DNA from: Exophiala sp. HKRS030
Lineage: Eukaryota; Ascomycota; Eurotiomycetes; Chaetothyriales; Herpotrichiellaceae
DNA length: 64,000 bases
Direction: 5' to 3'
NCBI GenBank assembly: GCA_023897205.1
Contig: JAHWDD010000006.1
Location: forward strand, 2,108,001 to 2,172,000
Positions 42,951-55,800 of this stretch are shown in pieces (position 1 is the stretch's first letter; each line of letters begins with the position of its first letter). The notes beneath the pieces are model-generated. The model did not search any database. It was not told where the DNA came from and worked only from the letters and a program-made list of their open reading frames with translations. Position numbers and translations under genes: made by a program.

Positions 42951-45892
42951 GCTTACAGGCTGCATATGCATGCCCACATTCATCCAACCTGATTCGGCAC
43001 CTGAACTGCACCCTTGGAAGCCAGCAAATAGTTGTAAAGCCTTGCAAAAGTGACCGCAACGCACGGCAATAGGCTGGAGAATCACACCCCAGAGGGCAAC
43101 ACAGATCCTAGGGCTGAGAATGTTTCAGAGGAGCATGGCGCAATCTGACGTGGACTCCCCGGAGCAAATGAAGGCATTGTTTCATCACCATTGGACGATT
43201 GCGGCCCAACGTAAGGCTGTATCACCGGGAAAAGGCATCTCGTGATGAGCCCTATAGGATGGAGTAATACCGACGAAAACACCTCCCGATTCGTGATCAT
43301 GAGATGATCAATTTGGGTCAACGAGTAGAATATTTCTGCAAACTCGTACTCAGTCCCTGCACACTTCTTGGATCAGGCGCCCTCTAGTTGCAATTCCAGG
43401 CCGAGCCTCGTAGCGAGCAATCCTACGTACACATATCGGGGCTGAAACAAGCGAAAGCAGAAATTGATAAGCATCTAAACTTCTTCCAGTCTTCTGGGCG
43501 AGGTCGAGGTGGGAGATTCGGCATGGTCGGGGCCGACAGCTGAAAAGCGCAAAGTCGCCGACGATGGAAGCATTCGGGAACATGATACAGTCGATGTTGA
43601 TGATGATCTTTTGATCACCCACAAAGGGCGTTCATGTCTTACGAACTCAAGTTTGTAGTAACATCGGGCCAATCATGAACAGAACGGGGTGTTTGAGAAG
43701 AAGCAACCCTAAAGACGGTACGAAGAAACTTCAGCGTGTTTGACGAAAAGGTGGAGGGAAGCCATGTCACTGGTCGATCATAAGGCCCCCCTAAAATAAG
43801 TACAAGGACGAGGGAAGGGAAGCACCAGGACCACCAGTGCTAGTCACAGGGCTAGCCCGCCCACCAGTGAAGTGACCCGTGCAGACCAAAAGCTGGTTTT
43901 ACAGCCTGATGGGGACACCACGAAACCGCACCGCACGATGCTGCGGAGAAAGGTTGAGAGATTATTGACACGGCATGTCCATCATTGTTCCACCGAGTGA
44001 TTTCAGTGCGCTCCAGCATGTCTTTGTCCAAAACTCGATTGCTAAATTATCTGTGTTGCTCCGAAACAGCGATGCAAAGGCGAGGCAGCTCGGAGTGGTA
44101 AGAGGTGGATGAAAGCGCCAACGCTAGGGCATGACTCGCAGCGCTGCATGGCGCAGGGGCAGTCCAATCACTCCAATGATGAGCAAGAGAGTCTCTGCTA
44201 AGCTGGGCGGAAGATGTGTATGTTTCCATCCGCCCTCCACCATGCTTCCTGCATTCTGCTGTACGGAGCATTGTAGGTTTCTCTCTCTCGATTAGGTGGT
44301 GGTGTGGTCGAGATTGATGATCGATGCCGGCGGACCCGTCTCACCGTCTCTTGCTTCTGTTGCTGCTGCTGCAGCTCAGACGGAGTAACTTTGCCGTAGT
44401 TGGGTGTCGATGACGGGCTAGACTGCAATAGTAGGAACAGCCGTTGTCGAGTGTGGTGGTAGTGAGACGACACAGTTGCCACCACATGCTGTTCAAGCCG
44501 CACCTACATCAAGTATGCCCACCAGTCACACGAGAGCGTGAAACAAGATCGGATGGCACCAGCCAGCGTCCGGGGTGGAGGAGAGATGAGAGGAGAAATG
44601 TAGGCAGAGGACAATGGTTGGGCCGGGAGGATTTGACAGCGGCACCATTTGACAGCGGGGGGCCGACTCTACTGTATTGTACAGTGGTCGTACTCCGTAG
44701 CAGGGGTGGCTTATTGTATCTCTGCAGCATGGAGGGACTCGTAGGCGACGAAGACACTGTACACACACTATCGTAACCGTACTCGTACTCAGGTGTGCTC
44801 GGTTACACGACGCGTTAACCGGGGATGAATGCTAGTGTTGATGCTGTAGTCAATACCTAATCCGTCCTCTCGTCCAGGGCCTGGGAAAATCCCTAACAAG
44901 GGTCATCAAGGCTTGGAGCAGCCTATTTCCCTCCCTAGCAAGCCCCTAGTCTTTCCTGCTAAACCAAAGTCGGAGCTCGACTTTGGCTCCTTGTCTCTTC
45001 TCTCCCTGTTATTCGCCCGTCGCTCGCAGCCTCAACGCCCACATTCGCATCTTCCTTACTCCTCCTGGCTCGCTTCCTGCTTCTCTCTTCCTCCTGTTCT
45101 TCCATCCATGGCGCTGAAACACCCACGCTCTCGATAGTGGGACTCGGCCAGCTGTCATTGTTGCCGTCACCGCTGTCAGGTCCTCCTTCTACTGCACCTG
45201 CGGGTCGAAGCGATGCCGAAATGTTGAACCTTTTAGATCTTCTGATGTCGTGGCAGGGATTCCTTGATGATATCGCAGCGCTCTGCCCTCGAGGCGAGAC
45301 AATAGCCACGAGACCTACCTGACCGAGCAAGCTCCTACCCTCTCGACGCTTGACTGTTATTGTGAAAAGACCGCCCACAGCACCACGTCTGGTCTGTGAA
45401 TCTTTTGACCATCCTCTTTGCCGACATTCTGTCAGCCTGGCTCCCTATCGTCGTCGGCCTGACGAGTCTCCGCCCGCTTTTTCTTACACTCCTTCATCCT
45501 CTCGTTATTGGTCGTCGAGTTGGCATCTTCCAACAAGCACCCGGTCGTTTTACGTGTTGTCACCAGCCTCCGTTGGATATATCCTGTCTGAAAATCCCCT
45601 AATCTAGATCTTCTGCTGCGGCCGCCAGAACATTCCACGGAACGTCAGGAACAAGGACGCTTACTACTGAAATCCGATCTGACAGGCTCACTGCGACCGA
45701 CTGGGGATTCCGCCCCCAGCTAATCGTCCGTCCGGTTCATCCCAGGACATTGCGCGGCAGCTATTCAGATTGTCGCAAACGCATTTGTTCTCGCAGACAG
45801 AAGCGCAACATGACTCCGCATCATCGCGCAGTGCTCGTACCAAGGTGATGCTGTTCTGGAGGATCTGAAACCGATTGCTGGCTCTACCCAAC
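42951..45892. other. intergenic region with long putative leader
   Basis: 2.9 kb. A short coding-like frame (about 43,480-43,655, plus strand, containing EKRKVADDGSIREHD) has no start and may be a relic. Near copies of the TACGGAGTA element occur at 44270 and 44380 and an exact copy at 44691-44699. The last kilobase before ATG 45893 is CT-rich with several short upstream frames, consistent with a long 5' untranslated region. Confidence 0.4.
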
Positions 45893-47683
45893 ATGCCGTC
45901 GCCGAATCATCGTTCCAGAGCTTCGCTGGCTTCGACGAGCACGGGAGCGGCCATACGGCGTGGAGATTTGAAAATCTCGGACCCAATACCTTTCAACGAA
46001 TCAAGGGACATGTTCACCACCTCAGCTTCAGTCCCCTCCCCTGGCCCTGCATCTGCTTATCAGTCCAACGACACTACCTGGCAACACCAAAACCTTCCGC
46101 CGCAAGAGTACCATCATCGCCATGTCAGCGAAGTACCGATCAATATGACCTTGCGGAATTCCGCCGGTCCATCGCTCATCCCAAGTTCCATGTCTTCGGT
46201 GCCTTCCAAGTCGTCTATGAGCCAAAAGAAGCCTGGAGGGTTGCGTGCAACTCTCAAGCGTATGTTCACGGGAAGGAAACATCGGTCTGTTCCTGCTCAA
46301 GCCAACAATTACCATTACAGTGACCCAGGCCAACTACTTCCTGTCAGTGAACAGCATCAACCTAGACAGTCAGAGCCTCCACAGGCTCCTGGACACGCAA
46401 TACCGGGCAGGGCACTGACGTCGCACTCGGTACATTCAACTCTCGAGCAGAATCTTCCGTCATCACCTCGGCGCGGGCGTCGAAACACCTTACCTAGTCT
46501 GGTGTTCAGTGATAAGGACTTGGGCTCGTTAGCTGCTCTTACCAATTGGGCTGCCGGCGAAAGCACCCAACAGAGCAAACGGTCAAAGGAGGATTGCGTC
46601 TCTGATGGTCAATTGAAACGTCGATCTAGGAGTGCTGATCAGCTCAATGAAGCCTTGCGCTCAAGCGGTGTTGAGCCTTCACCTACCCGCGACCGCGCCA
46701 GTGAGATCGCCTACTGGCGAAATAGCGCCATCGAGAATCCCGTCCCGGTGTATAGTGGTCAATCGATCGCCGTCGACCCGGTATATGTCACAGCTGCGCC
46801 CGTGAGTTCGACAGCAGAATCTGAACGAGCCTCCTCGAGTGCTGCCAACCCGATGCAGGCCTTCGATTTTGGGTTGGATCTTTCCAACGTCGATGACACA
46901 AGCTTGGAGCAAAGAATCAATACATTGGAAATCAAGCTCATTGATTTCGAATATGCCATTGCCAAACTCCAAGGGACAAAGATATCCAATCCCGTCAGAG
47001 AATCGCGACACTTCAATCAGGGACCCATGCAAGACGGCTTTCCCAATGATTACGCGGATGCCACTTTGACTTCGGTCTCTTCGCAGGAGAGTAGCTATCT
47101 AGCTTCTTCTCCGAATACTGTTAACAACATGAGCTTTCTGTCATCCCCAGGCGATTCTCCTTCCCTATCACCAGAACGAGAAGATCTCTTCCGCCCTCAA
47201 CGAAGCAGCAAGGCCACAACCGCCACCATCACGCCATACAATTCAAAGCCCAAGACACCACCCCCACCAGAATCACCGACCTCGATTCACATACCTTTGG
47301 ACAAGTTTGAAGCCCTCCTGGAGATGGTCAAGGATGAAAAGGCAGCGCGCCTGAGATTGGAAGAGCAAGTAATGGAGCTTCAAAAGGAGGTTGAAATCCT
47401 CCGGACTCCAGTGTACGCCACCATCAGAGAAGCGCCTTATCCGACCCCAAGTCCCGAGTCATCACACCATAATATACCCGCGACTCCACGAGTGCTGCAC
47501 CGATCCCCAGGATTTCAACTAAACTATCCACCTCCTGAGATCTCACGATTCAGCGGAACCGATCAGGAATCAGAAAACGAGCAGGAAGAGGGAGGTTTCG
47601 AGGAAGTTTACGAAACACCGCTAGAGAATTCGAGAAAGACTTTTGAGACTGCTCGAGATGATGTACGGCTGCCGGTAATATGA
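45893..47683 (+). CDS. Ser/Pro-rich protein with C-terminal coiled coil, unknown function
   Basis: A single exon encodes 596 residues that I do not recognise. It is mostly disordered and rich in Ser, Pro and Gln. A basic segment GGLRATLKRMFTGRKHRS lies near residue 115. Two helical segments stand out: SLEQRINTLEIKLIDFEYAI near residue 345 and a clear coiled coil, LDKFEALLEMVKDEKAARLR and LEEQVMELQKEVEILR, near residues 475-510. An acidic tail (ENEQEEGGFEEVYETP) closes it. Start is the first ATG in frame. Scaffold or cell-polarity roles are common for such fungal proteins but nothing here proves one. Confidence 0.7.
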   Translation: MPSPNHRSRASLASTSTGAAIRRGDLKISDPIPFNESRDMFTTSASVPSPGPASAYQSNDTTWQHQNLPPQEYHHRHVSEVPINMTLRNSAGPSLIPSSMSSVPSKSSMSQKKPGGLRATLKRMFTGRKHRSVPAQANNYHYSDPGQLLPVSEQHQPRQSEPPQAPGHAIPGRALTSHSVHSTLEQNLPSSPRRGRRNTLPSLVFSDKDLGSLAALTNWAAGESTQQSKRSKEDCVSDGQLKRRSRSADQLNEALRSSGVEPSPTRDRASEIAYWRNSAIENPVPVYSGQSIAVDPVYVTAAPVSSTAESERASSSAANPMQAFDFGLDLSNVDDTSLEQRINTLEIKLIDFEYAIAKLQGTKISNPVRESRHFNQGPMQDGFPNDYADATLTSVSSQESSYLASSPNTVNNMSFLSSPGDSPSLSPEREDLFRPQRSSKATTATITPYNSKPKTPPPPESPTSIHIPLDKFEALLEMVKDEKAARLRLEEQVMELQKEVEILRTPVYATIREAPYPTPSPESSHHNIPATPRVLHRSPGFQLNYPPPEISRFSGTDQESENEQEEGGFEEVYETPLENSRKTFETARDDVRLPVI

Positions 47684-48758
47684 GCATGAGCATGAGCGCA
47701 AGCAGAAATTTTTCACACAAAATACAAGTTTTAGCATGTTCCGATATGGTTATGTTTTCGATTATTGCACGCATTCGGTGGACTTGACAGACATTTGCAC
47801 ATCAAGCGGAATTGTCACTGTCAATATTTAATGATTGGGGAGGAAAGACTTAGTCCCAGTCAGACTACGGTACGGTGCTCTTTTCAAGGAGAGAAAGACC
47901 GACAAGATGGTGCTTGTGACCCTGCGGACCTCAGAGAAGTTTGGTTTCGTACGCCGATTTGAGTGAGCGTTTTTATCGGGTTGGCTATGTTGTATATTAT
48001 GCAATCTGTATAGGTCTAGGGGTCAAGGTCTAGGAGTAGCTGGAAATTGTTGGCTTTTCTGGCACTGCCCAGGTGGCTCAATAATGACTTCTTTTTTTTT
48101 GAACTTTGTGAATCTGTTTACTGGATTTATTCGTGTAAATGAGTCCCCTGTATTTTTGTACCCCTGTATTTTTGTACCCCTGTATTTTTGTACCCCTGTA
48201 TTCCTGCTGTGGAAATGCGTAGGGGGAGTTGGAGGCACAACCTCACCTACACCTCGACCTCGTGATGATGAGAAGTTCGCGTGGAGCGAAAGGTAAGAAC
48301 ATCTTCTAGGGTTTGATCCGATTTTCAGATGCTCGTTGTGTTGCTGACGGCCAAAGTTGAAGGAGGCTTCGAGGAGAACCGAGTGTCTGTGATATGATAC
48401 GAGTACGAGTACGATAACGAGCACACACGGAGCCTTCGGGCATGAATACTCCGGTTGCTCCTCCGTACCTCATCATCATAGGCGCCTCTCTCCAATGTCT
48501 CAGGGATCAAAAACACTCTCCGCACCAAAACTAAAAGCTTTACAAGTTTGTCCTCTTCACGGGGTCCTTCATTCTTGCACTTTTTTGTTGTTGCCGTATG
48601 TGTGTATTATATCATTGTCATGGCATGTAGTCCTTGAGATTAAAAGCAGTTCCTATCTCGCCTCTCTTCACCGCACAACCAACCGACTCTTGGGGGGGGA
48701 GGAGAACACCCAGCCAGGGCTGTGCTCAACCGTGTTCGTCTGGTCCAGTCGGTCGACC
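47684..48758. other. intergenic with a 16-base minisatellite
   Basis: About 1.1 kb between a coiled-coil-protein gene and GPI11, both on the plus strand. It carries the tandem repeat at 48145-48203. An open frame continuing upstream of the GPI11 start (from 48495) has no family features and is treated as leader. Confidence 0.4.
48145..48203. repeat. 16-base tandem repeat (CCCCTGTATTTTTGTA)
   Basis: Units start at 48145, 48161, 48177 and 48193: three identical copies and a partial fourth. Non-coding, about 550 bases upstream of GPI11. Confidence 0.95.
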
Positions 48759-49870
48759 ATGTCTCCCTCTTCGTCTCTCACGCAGGTCCATCAACCTCGG
48801 GGCAGCGGCAGCGGCGGCACGCCTTCATTTAACAAATCTGCACGACTCCTCAGACCAACCACTCTCCCGATCCCGGTGTTGTCGTCGTCGTCCAGCAGCG
48901 TCGCGAAACGATATGCCGTCGCTCACACCCTCGCCGTTCCCTTGTACTATTACCTCCGAGCGTCGGCGTTGGTGGCCGACCCTCTCCCGACCTTGATTAC
49001 GGATTTGATCGTTGTCGGAGCTGCTCAGGCGATATTTTGCGCCTTGTGTTTGCCCAGTGCAGGTACTTGGGTCAGTGGCACCACGGGAGGAAAAATAATT
49101 GAAGGGACTGCTACGACGACCACGTCAACAACGACAAAGACATCAAAGGGTTCCTCTGCCGCAGGAGGAAGTATGAGAAAGAAAGGTGGTCACGGTGGTG
49201 GTGGTGGTGGTGGTGGGAAGATTAGCACGAGTAAGGGCGGCTTTGGAGACGGTGGTGCAGCAGGTGGGAATATATCGTCTAGAATCATGGTGAGTACTCC
49301 TCCTTTCCCTGCCTCGTGGACACGAAAACTCGACTATCATTCACCATGTTCTGGCTCGATCATTACAGCTAACCGTTTTTGTCTCTTCCCCAGCCAACTC
49401 TATTCTCCTTGATATTGACACTCACACTCCCACCTCTACCTCTGACGGTCATGGCCTTGGTCCTGGGAGCTCCCTTGTACCCGACTTCACTCATCCCTCA
49501 CACCGCCGTCCTGGCCCTACACGTGTCGATGCTGGGGTTCTTGCCGATCTTCTACACCCACGGCGTCTCGAGCGCGGCGTGGCGCGACGTCGCGGCCGCT
49601 TGGTTGCCCTTCGACGAGGCCGGGGTCTGGGCCGGCACGGTGGGTGCCTTGGTTGGTGGGTGGGTAGGTGCGGTGCCCATGGCCCTGGACTGGGACCGAG
49701 ACTGGCAAAAGTGGCCTTGCACCGTGCTCTGGGGGTGCGTGTTGGGATGGGTGATTGGGCGGGTTTTGACGGGTGTGCTTGGGTTCGGGGTGGGAGAGAG
49801 GATAAATTTGAGTGAGACTCAAGGAGCAGAAGAGGTGGAAGTGGCGACGACAGACACAAAAAGAGAGTGA
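48759..49870 (+). CDS. GPI11: GPI-anchor biosynthesis protein Gpi11 (PIG-F family)
   Basis: ER multi-pass membrane protein of 335 residues that assists ethanolamine-phosphate transfer to the GPI precursor with Gpi7/Gpi13. Exons are 48759-49289 and 49394-49870; the 104-base intron joins SSRIM to PTLFSLILTLTLP. The C-terminal half has four or more membrane segments and the PIG-F hallmark VPMALDWDRDWQKWP. Between the first two and the later membrane segments lies an unusual Thr/Ser- and Gly-rich loop of about 70 residues, including a run of eight Gly encoded by a GGT repeat. A shorter start was preferred: the frame is open upstream but lacks similarity. Confidence rests mainly on the C-terminal block. 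Confidence 0.88.
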
Positions 49871-51471
49871 TGGAGAATGTCCAGGCACGGAGGAAGATGT
49901 GTACAGTCTCAAGTCTACAATTTTTGTACACGTACGAATCGTTCACGCATTAACACCATGTCCGTGTGAGGGTGTTGACCGGCATGGATTCGACATACAG
50001 CCCGTTGAGAACCACTGCCCTCGTTGCACGAATCGACTGGTCGATGAGTGTACCACACCAACGGTTTCGATGCCCCGACAAACCCATCGACTTTTTCCGA
50101 GTCGACAGGTCAAATGATGGTTCTAGGCGTCTTGGGTTCAAGATACAATACACAATACCGCTCGACTCCCCACGGAAAGTACGGATCGGCGCTCAGTTTC
50201 GCGTCCACGTTCGACCAAGCGGAAAGAGTCGAGACGCGCTCGAGGGCTGTTTGGTCAGTTGGCTACAGCCACACTCCTGGTGTATGCGGTTCCTTCGAGT
50301 CATCAACCAACGATCCGGATTTCGAGAGAGTTCTTCACATGACCGGGTGGGTCGGTCGGGACAGACAGATAGGATACAAACCCCCCCAGGACAATTTTGA
50401 TTTTCTTTTTCGACCTTCACCCCTCCGAGTCGAGGTGAGCGACTGATGGAAATGAGAGTACCTCCTGAGGAATCAAAAGACTCGAGTTTTGGAGACCCGA
50501 TCCAAAAGAAGTCGGGGGAGAGGGAGGGAGACGGACCGGGGGGGAAGGGGAGGGTTGGACGGAGCCGCGTGGGCCAATCGTCAAAAGTGCCCAACCTGGC
50601 CAACAGAAGAAGGCGAGAGGACACATACTACAGGAGTCTTTTGAAAGGATCAGAACTTTCAAAGGCATACAGAAAGGACATCGGGAATGCAAGAGGATAC
50701 TCAGTTGGAAAGGTCATATTTTTCTTCCATTCATTTCAAGAGCGACAAATTCCTGTCATACTCTAAGATTTCCCGTCTTGGAAAATCCGGGAATCATATG
50801 CTATGCTAATGTCATCCACCAGTGGGTAAAGGATCATTCTTCATGATCGTCAAGCATCGTTCCAACAGACGTCTCTCCGTCTCTCCAACTGTCCTCTTTT
50901 TGAAAATTGCTCGTCGCCTTTATCACTTGTGAAGAGTTCTTGAGAGTACGAGTCAACAACTCCCAAGGTTGTGTGTGAATGATCAAGCATATACCCAATC
51001 GCTCTCTCCTTCTCTCGATCTCATATGACCCCGAATTTCAATCTTGTAGTCTTGTAATCTTTGAAGCCAGTCCAAAAAATAACAAAAGCTCCGAGCTAGA
51101 TCAGGGATTTCGAGACTTTGCAAAAAAGCGCTTGCTTTGATTCTTGAATATCTGTGTATTTGTACATGGTGGAAAGAGAGAATTTCTTCTTTCGTTTTAG
51201 AGAAAATAAAAAGGGAAATAGCTTGTCGACAGACCTTGCTGTTTGTGGGTGAGAGAGAATGAACGCCGGCGCCATGCATAGAAGTACAATTATGTGTTGA
51301 AAAAAAGGGAAAAGGGTTTGGTCGAGAATGAATGTGTGATAGATAGTGTCAAGGAAAATTCTCGCCCTGGTCATGAGGGCGGTCAAATGTCGTCAGCTCG
51401 GATAGTCGTCAAACTCCTGGATTGTTTCAATTCATTCATCTGTACTCCACGTTCGATATGGTCCGTCGCTT
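49871..51471. other. intergenic, convergent 3' ends of GPI11 and a cyclin
   Basis: 1.6 kb between stop codons of convergent genes. A 110-codon plus-strand frame from ATG 50114 has fair composition but no recognised family and competing frames on both strands. A G-rich purine tract lies at about 50505-50560. The rest is A/T-rich untranslated-type sequence. Confidence 0.4.
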
Positions 51472-52782
51472 TCAAACCACTTGGACAGGGGTTCTACCTA
51501 GCCGATAATTGGCCGAGTTGAACATTCTGCCAATGACACCTCCCATTCCAGAGTCGGCCTTGACCTTTTTGGAAGGCTGTTGGCTCTCGGCTGAGAAGCT
51601 GGTCTGATGACCTTTCAGGCTGGGTCTTGAGCCTGCTAGTGCAGAGACGTATGCACCGTGATATGAGGCATCAGGGCTTTCCGTTAGGTCAACCACGACG
51701 ATACTGTCATCGAGATGAGATGTAGTGTATGGAGTGCCCCGAGAGGTTGGTGCGATCGAGGATGATCGGGATCGCAATGACGGTGCCATAGATGAGGATC
51801 GCGAGCTGGAATGGCTGTGCATGGTGCCAGGTCGGCTTGATGGCACGAGAGGTGGAAGATCTCGGATCGAAGGAGGAGATACAGAACGACCATGACCTTG
51901 ACCATGATGGCGGAAAGGTGAAGGCCATCGTCTGTGGCTGGGAGCAGGTAAAGAAAGGGAGCTGTTGTTTGCTCGATGTCGAGCATACTTGCTGGAAGAG
52001 TCGTCGTCGGTGGTGTAGGCAGCTGGCGAATCGTAGACACCTGCTGCTCTGGGTGGTGGCGTGGCCATGCTCGGGAGGATGTGCTCCTTGCGCGGCGGGG
52101 GTGGCAGGGAGATATTGGAGTCGTATGAGGCCTGGTGAGAGTGCCAATGTCGGTGGCTGCTGATGAGTTCTGCCTCTTCTGCCTGCAGTTCCATTTGGAA
52201 GCGGATGGGTGCAAGGAATGGTTCGAAATGGTCAAAGAGGTCTTGCTCAGTGACTCTGCAATCGAAGTCCAGCAGATACAACATCTGCCGCTCCATCAGG
52301 TTCACCTCTGCCAATCCAAAGCTGAATCCCTCGAATCCCTTGACCGAGGTATATCTGGCCCAGTGCTTGTTCTTGGGGCTCGAGTCGTTCAAATTCTTTG
52401 CGGCGAGAATCAGGGAGGCGAGGAAGATGCGGTGTACTGTGCATCTCATGCCCTTGGCCACAGGAGGTAGTCGTGATCGCAGACGAGCCAGGAAGACTAG
52501 AGAGGTCATGAGGGTCGACACCTGTACGGAGGACTTGTGAACCAGCGAGCTAATGAACTGTTCCAGAGTCGGGAGAGAGGGTTGTCCAACGTCTGAAGAT
52601 GCATGGTGCGGAGGCGTGGAGGGTGGCGTGGGGAGAGCGTCTGCTGGCGAAGGCTCAGAGTCACATCTAATAACTTGTGAGGCTTGCTTTGCCAGATGTT
52701 GGATCATGTAGGAGCGGACTGGCTGTCGGACGAATTCCTCCAGGGCGGCCCTGTTCTTGGCTACTGTGGTGCGAGAACCCAT
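51472..52782 (-). CDS. Pcl-type cyclin (Pho85-family partner)
   Basis: A single exon encodes 436 residues. The cyclin box covers about residues 70-190 and includes [39 protein letters not shown] and [19 protein letters not shown], typical of the Pcl1/Pcl2 subgroup (PclA in Aspergillus nidulans, a cyclin linked to sporulation). Such cyclins activate the kinase Pho85 in morphogenesis and cell-cycle start. The C-terminal 200 residues are Ser/Pro/His-rich and disordered, with several TP and SP sites. Start is the ATG at 52782 ([17 protein letters not shown]), where the conserved N-terminal helix begins; the upstream open frame shows no conservation. The upstream non-coding region is very long. 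Confidence 0.87.
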   Translation of the reverse strand: MGSRTTVAKNRAALEEFVRQPVRSYMIQHLAKQASQVIRCDSEPSPADALPTPPSTPPHHASSDVGQPSLPTLEQFISSLVHKSSVQVSTLMTSLVFLARLRSRLPPVAKGMRCTVHRIFLASLILAAKNLNDSSPKNKHWARYTSVKGFEGFSFGLAEVNLMERQMLYLLDFDCRVTEQDLFDHFEPFLAPIRFQMELQAEEAELISSHRHWHSHQASYDSNISLPPPPRKEHILPSMATPPPRAAGVYDSPAAYTTDDDSSSKYARHRANNSSLSLPAPSHRRWPSPFRHHGQGHGRSVSPPSIRDLPPLVPSSRPGTMHSHSSSRSSSMAPSLRSRSSSIAPTSRGTPYTTSHLDDSIVVVDLTESPDASYHGAYVSALAGSRPSLKGHQTSFSAESQQPSKKVKADSGMGGVIGRMFNSANYRLGRTPVQVV

Positions 52783-55700
52783 GTTGGTGTATGTAGAAGA
52801 AAGGCTGGATCTGTTATCGAAATCGTGTCTCGACTGCGGGTTCAAATACAATAGAATTGAGGAAATCCGCTGGCAAGATAGAGGCAGGTCAGGAGTATAT
52901 GCCTCGTGGAACCAGATCACCCTTATCTGGAGAGTCTGGGCTATCAAAGTGAAGGACTCTTGAAGTGAAGGTGACAGGAAACTGCGACAGGTATTTGACA
53001 CGCTTGGGTGGTTGGTATTAACTGAGCGCGGACCAGTTGAAGAACGGCTTGACCAGCAAGACTGATGAAGAGAAGAGGTCTGAGCTCGATTTGGGTATAC
53101 TTCAGTTAAGAAGTTGAAGGGCCGGAAGCCGATCTAGTAAAAAGACAGGCTTTGACGGGCACGGCCCAGGATGTTGCTCCTGTGTTTGAGGTGAGGACGC
53201 TTGTGTCGAGCCAGACGAGCCAGACTCCTGAACAGTGCACAAGAGTGATGTAGCAACTGCAGGGCGGTGGGGATCTGGAGGTGTCTGGGACTGCGGCTAG
53301 TGGATAGAGGCTCTACCGATAAGCTCCAGGAACAGAAGACAAGTAACTAGGGTTTTTTTTTTCTCAGACGGCTGGACCAACCCCTGACTGTTGATGGCTG
53401 TCGCTGGCGTATTCCCCTCCTCTTGGTCTGCGACTTGATGGACAGGTCCCGAAAGGAATTAGTGAGGCGCTGAAAAAGGCTTGACTCGGTGGGGAGACCA
53501 GCCCCGGATGATGGCTTCTGGGATCCGTACTTTGGTAGGGTCGATTTGGGATGCGCGAGCGAGACAGGGGTTTTTGGTGGCTGAATGCAGGCCGAGATAG
53601 CGTGTAGTGGCGTACGGAGTAGGTTTTGGACGGGGATGGTGGGATTAGGTATTCCCGTACGGAGTGATGAAAAGATGAGAAGGGGGAAGAGAGATGCGAT
53701 GTGTTGAAGAAGAGATAGATGGTAATATATGAATACGGAGGGATAGTCGCCAACTAGGGAGAGAGAGAGATTGATGGAATGCAGGCGATGAATGAATCGG
53801 GCGCTTGCAGTGAATGAGAATTGAGATATGAATGGAAACGGGTGCAGATATGTAGGGCAGTTGGCTGAGAGAGGCCTATTGTCTTAATACAACTTTGTGT
53901 TTCGGGCGGTGTTGGCGGCTGCTGTAGAGGCTGCGTGGATTGGGCGGCTGCCACGTACCTACTTAGAGGCAAGGTAATTAGTTAGATTTCTCCCCTGCTG
54001 TCCCTTGCTGACCCTTGCATATGACCATTGCTACGAGAACAAAGAAAAAATGACCGTTCTGGCTGAGAATGGCCATGTGAGGGCGTATCATTCGAGGTGC
54101 GGATGGCCAACTACGAGGATAGGGAGTATGCAGGGAGTAACCTTAGCTAGGAAACTATTCCCTCCTTGTAAAAGAGGTATGTATGGATGGATTTCGATGG
54201 CTCTCCAGGCGAAGGATGCCAGCTGTCTACCAGCAACTATCTGCACCAAGCCGCCGTCAATTCATCCGTACGCTCTACTGTCTACGTACAGCTCGCTCCA
54301 TTCCTCAGGTATGCCCCAGAATACGATCAGTCACTGTACGTACAAGAATCGCTCTTCAAACTTCCAGGAGATGGGTTGTTTGTTCGTGTTAGTATTTTTC
54401 CAATTGCCTACGGAGTATTAATCGTCCTCTGTCCTGCAGCACCAGTGGTATGGGTTCATTGAGATCAGATGGGATATCCATTACTATCCTTCCCCCCCTC
54501 TTTTAGCCAAGGAAGATACTCCATAGAGGCAAACAAAAGACGTGCAACAGTCGAGACAGACGCCCGACACGCTTTGACACATCTCGTTCTTGGTTACTCC
54601 GTCCAGGGTTGTGATCCATTCTTTACGCCTCCTCCGTACCAAGGACACACACTGGTTGGTCATGCCGCCTCGACACCTGCGACGCGCTTCAGGGGCCTCT
54701 GGACTTCGCGTAATGGGTTTGGTCGAGTGGTTCGGTTCGTTGAATGGTGAAACAGACACAACCTCGGCCGCTCCCTCGCCTCGACGCGCGCCTACGACGC
54801 CTACAGCCGTACGCGGAGTATTGGAAGGGATATTGTAAGGATAGGTGTCCTCCTTGCCTCTAACAGTATCGCTAGTTCCATCGTTAATTGATCGGAAAAC
54901 ATCGCCTGGTCCATCGTCCAAGCCACGTAGGCCGGTGCTGTTCCTGTCTCAACTTTCTGAGATACCACATGTCCATTCCTCCTGACCAGTCTCACAATCC
55001 CTGGTCTGCCACCTCAACTGCAACAGACCCTCGACACAGCCACGATTCTCTCTTCTTCATACCCCGCGACTCGCCAACCCGATTCTACTGTGCACGTATC
55101 ACAAGCATGATCACGAACATCCCACCCACTCATCTGCACCAGTGGTCACAGGGTGTTGGAGGTCATGGTGAAGCACATCCCGCTGACCGGGGCCTCTCCC
55201 TGCACAAGGTCACCCTCCCCCTCCAACGATGCAACAATTCTACCCCCGTGCCTTGAATCCATGCAAGGTTTGAAGTGAAAGAGTCCGCCTAGATTTCCCA
55301 TCCTTTTGACATTCCGATGATCATCGTCAGATTTAGTCACCGCTTTTGTGTATAGCGACACCAGTAATTCCTTCATGCAAACATTTCTGACCGGCAATAC
55401 GAGTCTGTCTGCCCTTTGAGTGATGATCTTGTCCTAAAAACGCCATCTACGCAGCAGTCGTATTTAGTTCAGCTCGGATGAGATACTTGAGACATGGCGA
55501 CTCCGATGATCACCTCCTCGCTTCAACATCGACTGGCTGCGAACTCATGCAAAGAATCAGGCTTCAGCTTCTCCAGAATCTGGACTACGGGCATCCCCGC
55601 CACCAATAAATTCTGCCCGTCACCAACAGTGCATATTTGGTGCACGGAGTAGGCGACGATCGTGGCGGTGCGATATTGGTTGGTCCAAGCTGAGTAATGC

Positions 55701-55800
55701 ATGTGGCTGGGAGAAGCCAAGACAAATTCCCAGCAGTGACTGTGCCACACCCTGTTTCGCTACGCCTTCTTCCCACCTCATTTCCTGTTTTCTCGCAGAG

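Noticed and set aside
48495..48758. N-terminal extension of Gpi11
   Set aside because: The frame is open upstream, but the 88 extra residues have no family similarity and a fitting ATG is at 48759.
50114..50446. 110-codon plus-strand frame after GPI11
   Set aside because: It has fair composition, but no family, no splice support, and competing frames on both strands; left as intergenic.
53364..53753. 129-codon minus-strand frame upstream of the cyclin
   Set aside because: Ser/Pro/His-rich composition from CT-rich leader sequence; contains a TACGGAGTA element; no features.
54484..54921. 145-codon minus-strand frame in the 4.3 kb non-coding region
   Set aside because: No start context, no motif, and an equally long frame on the other strand over the same bases.
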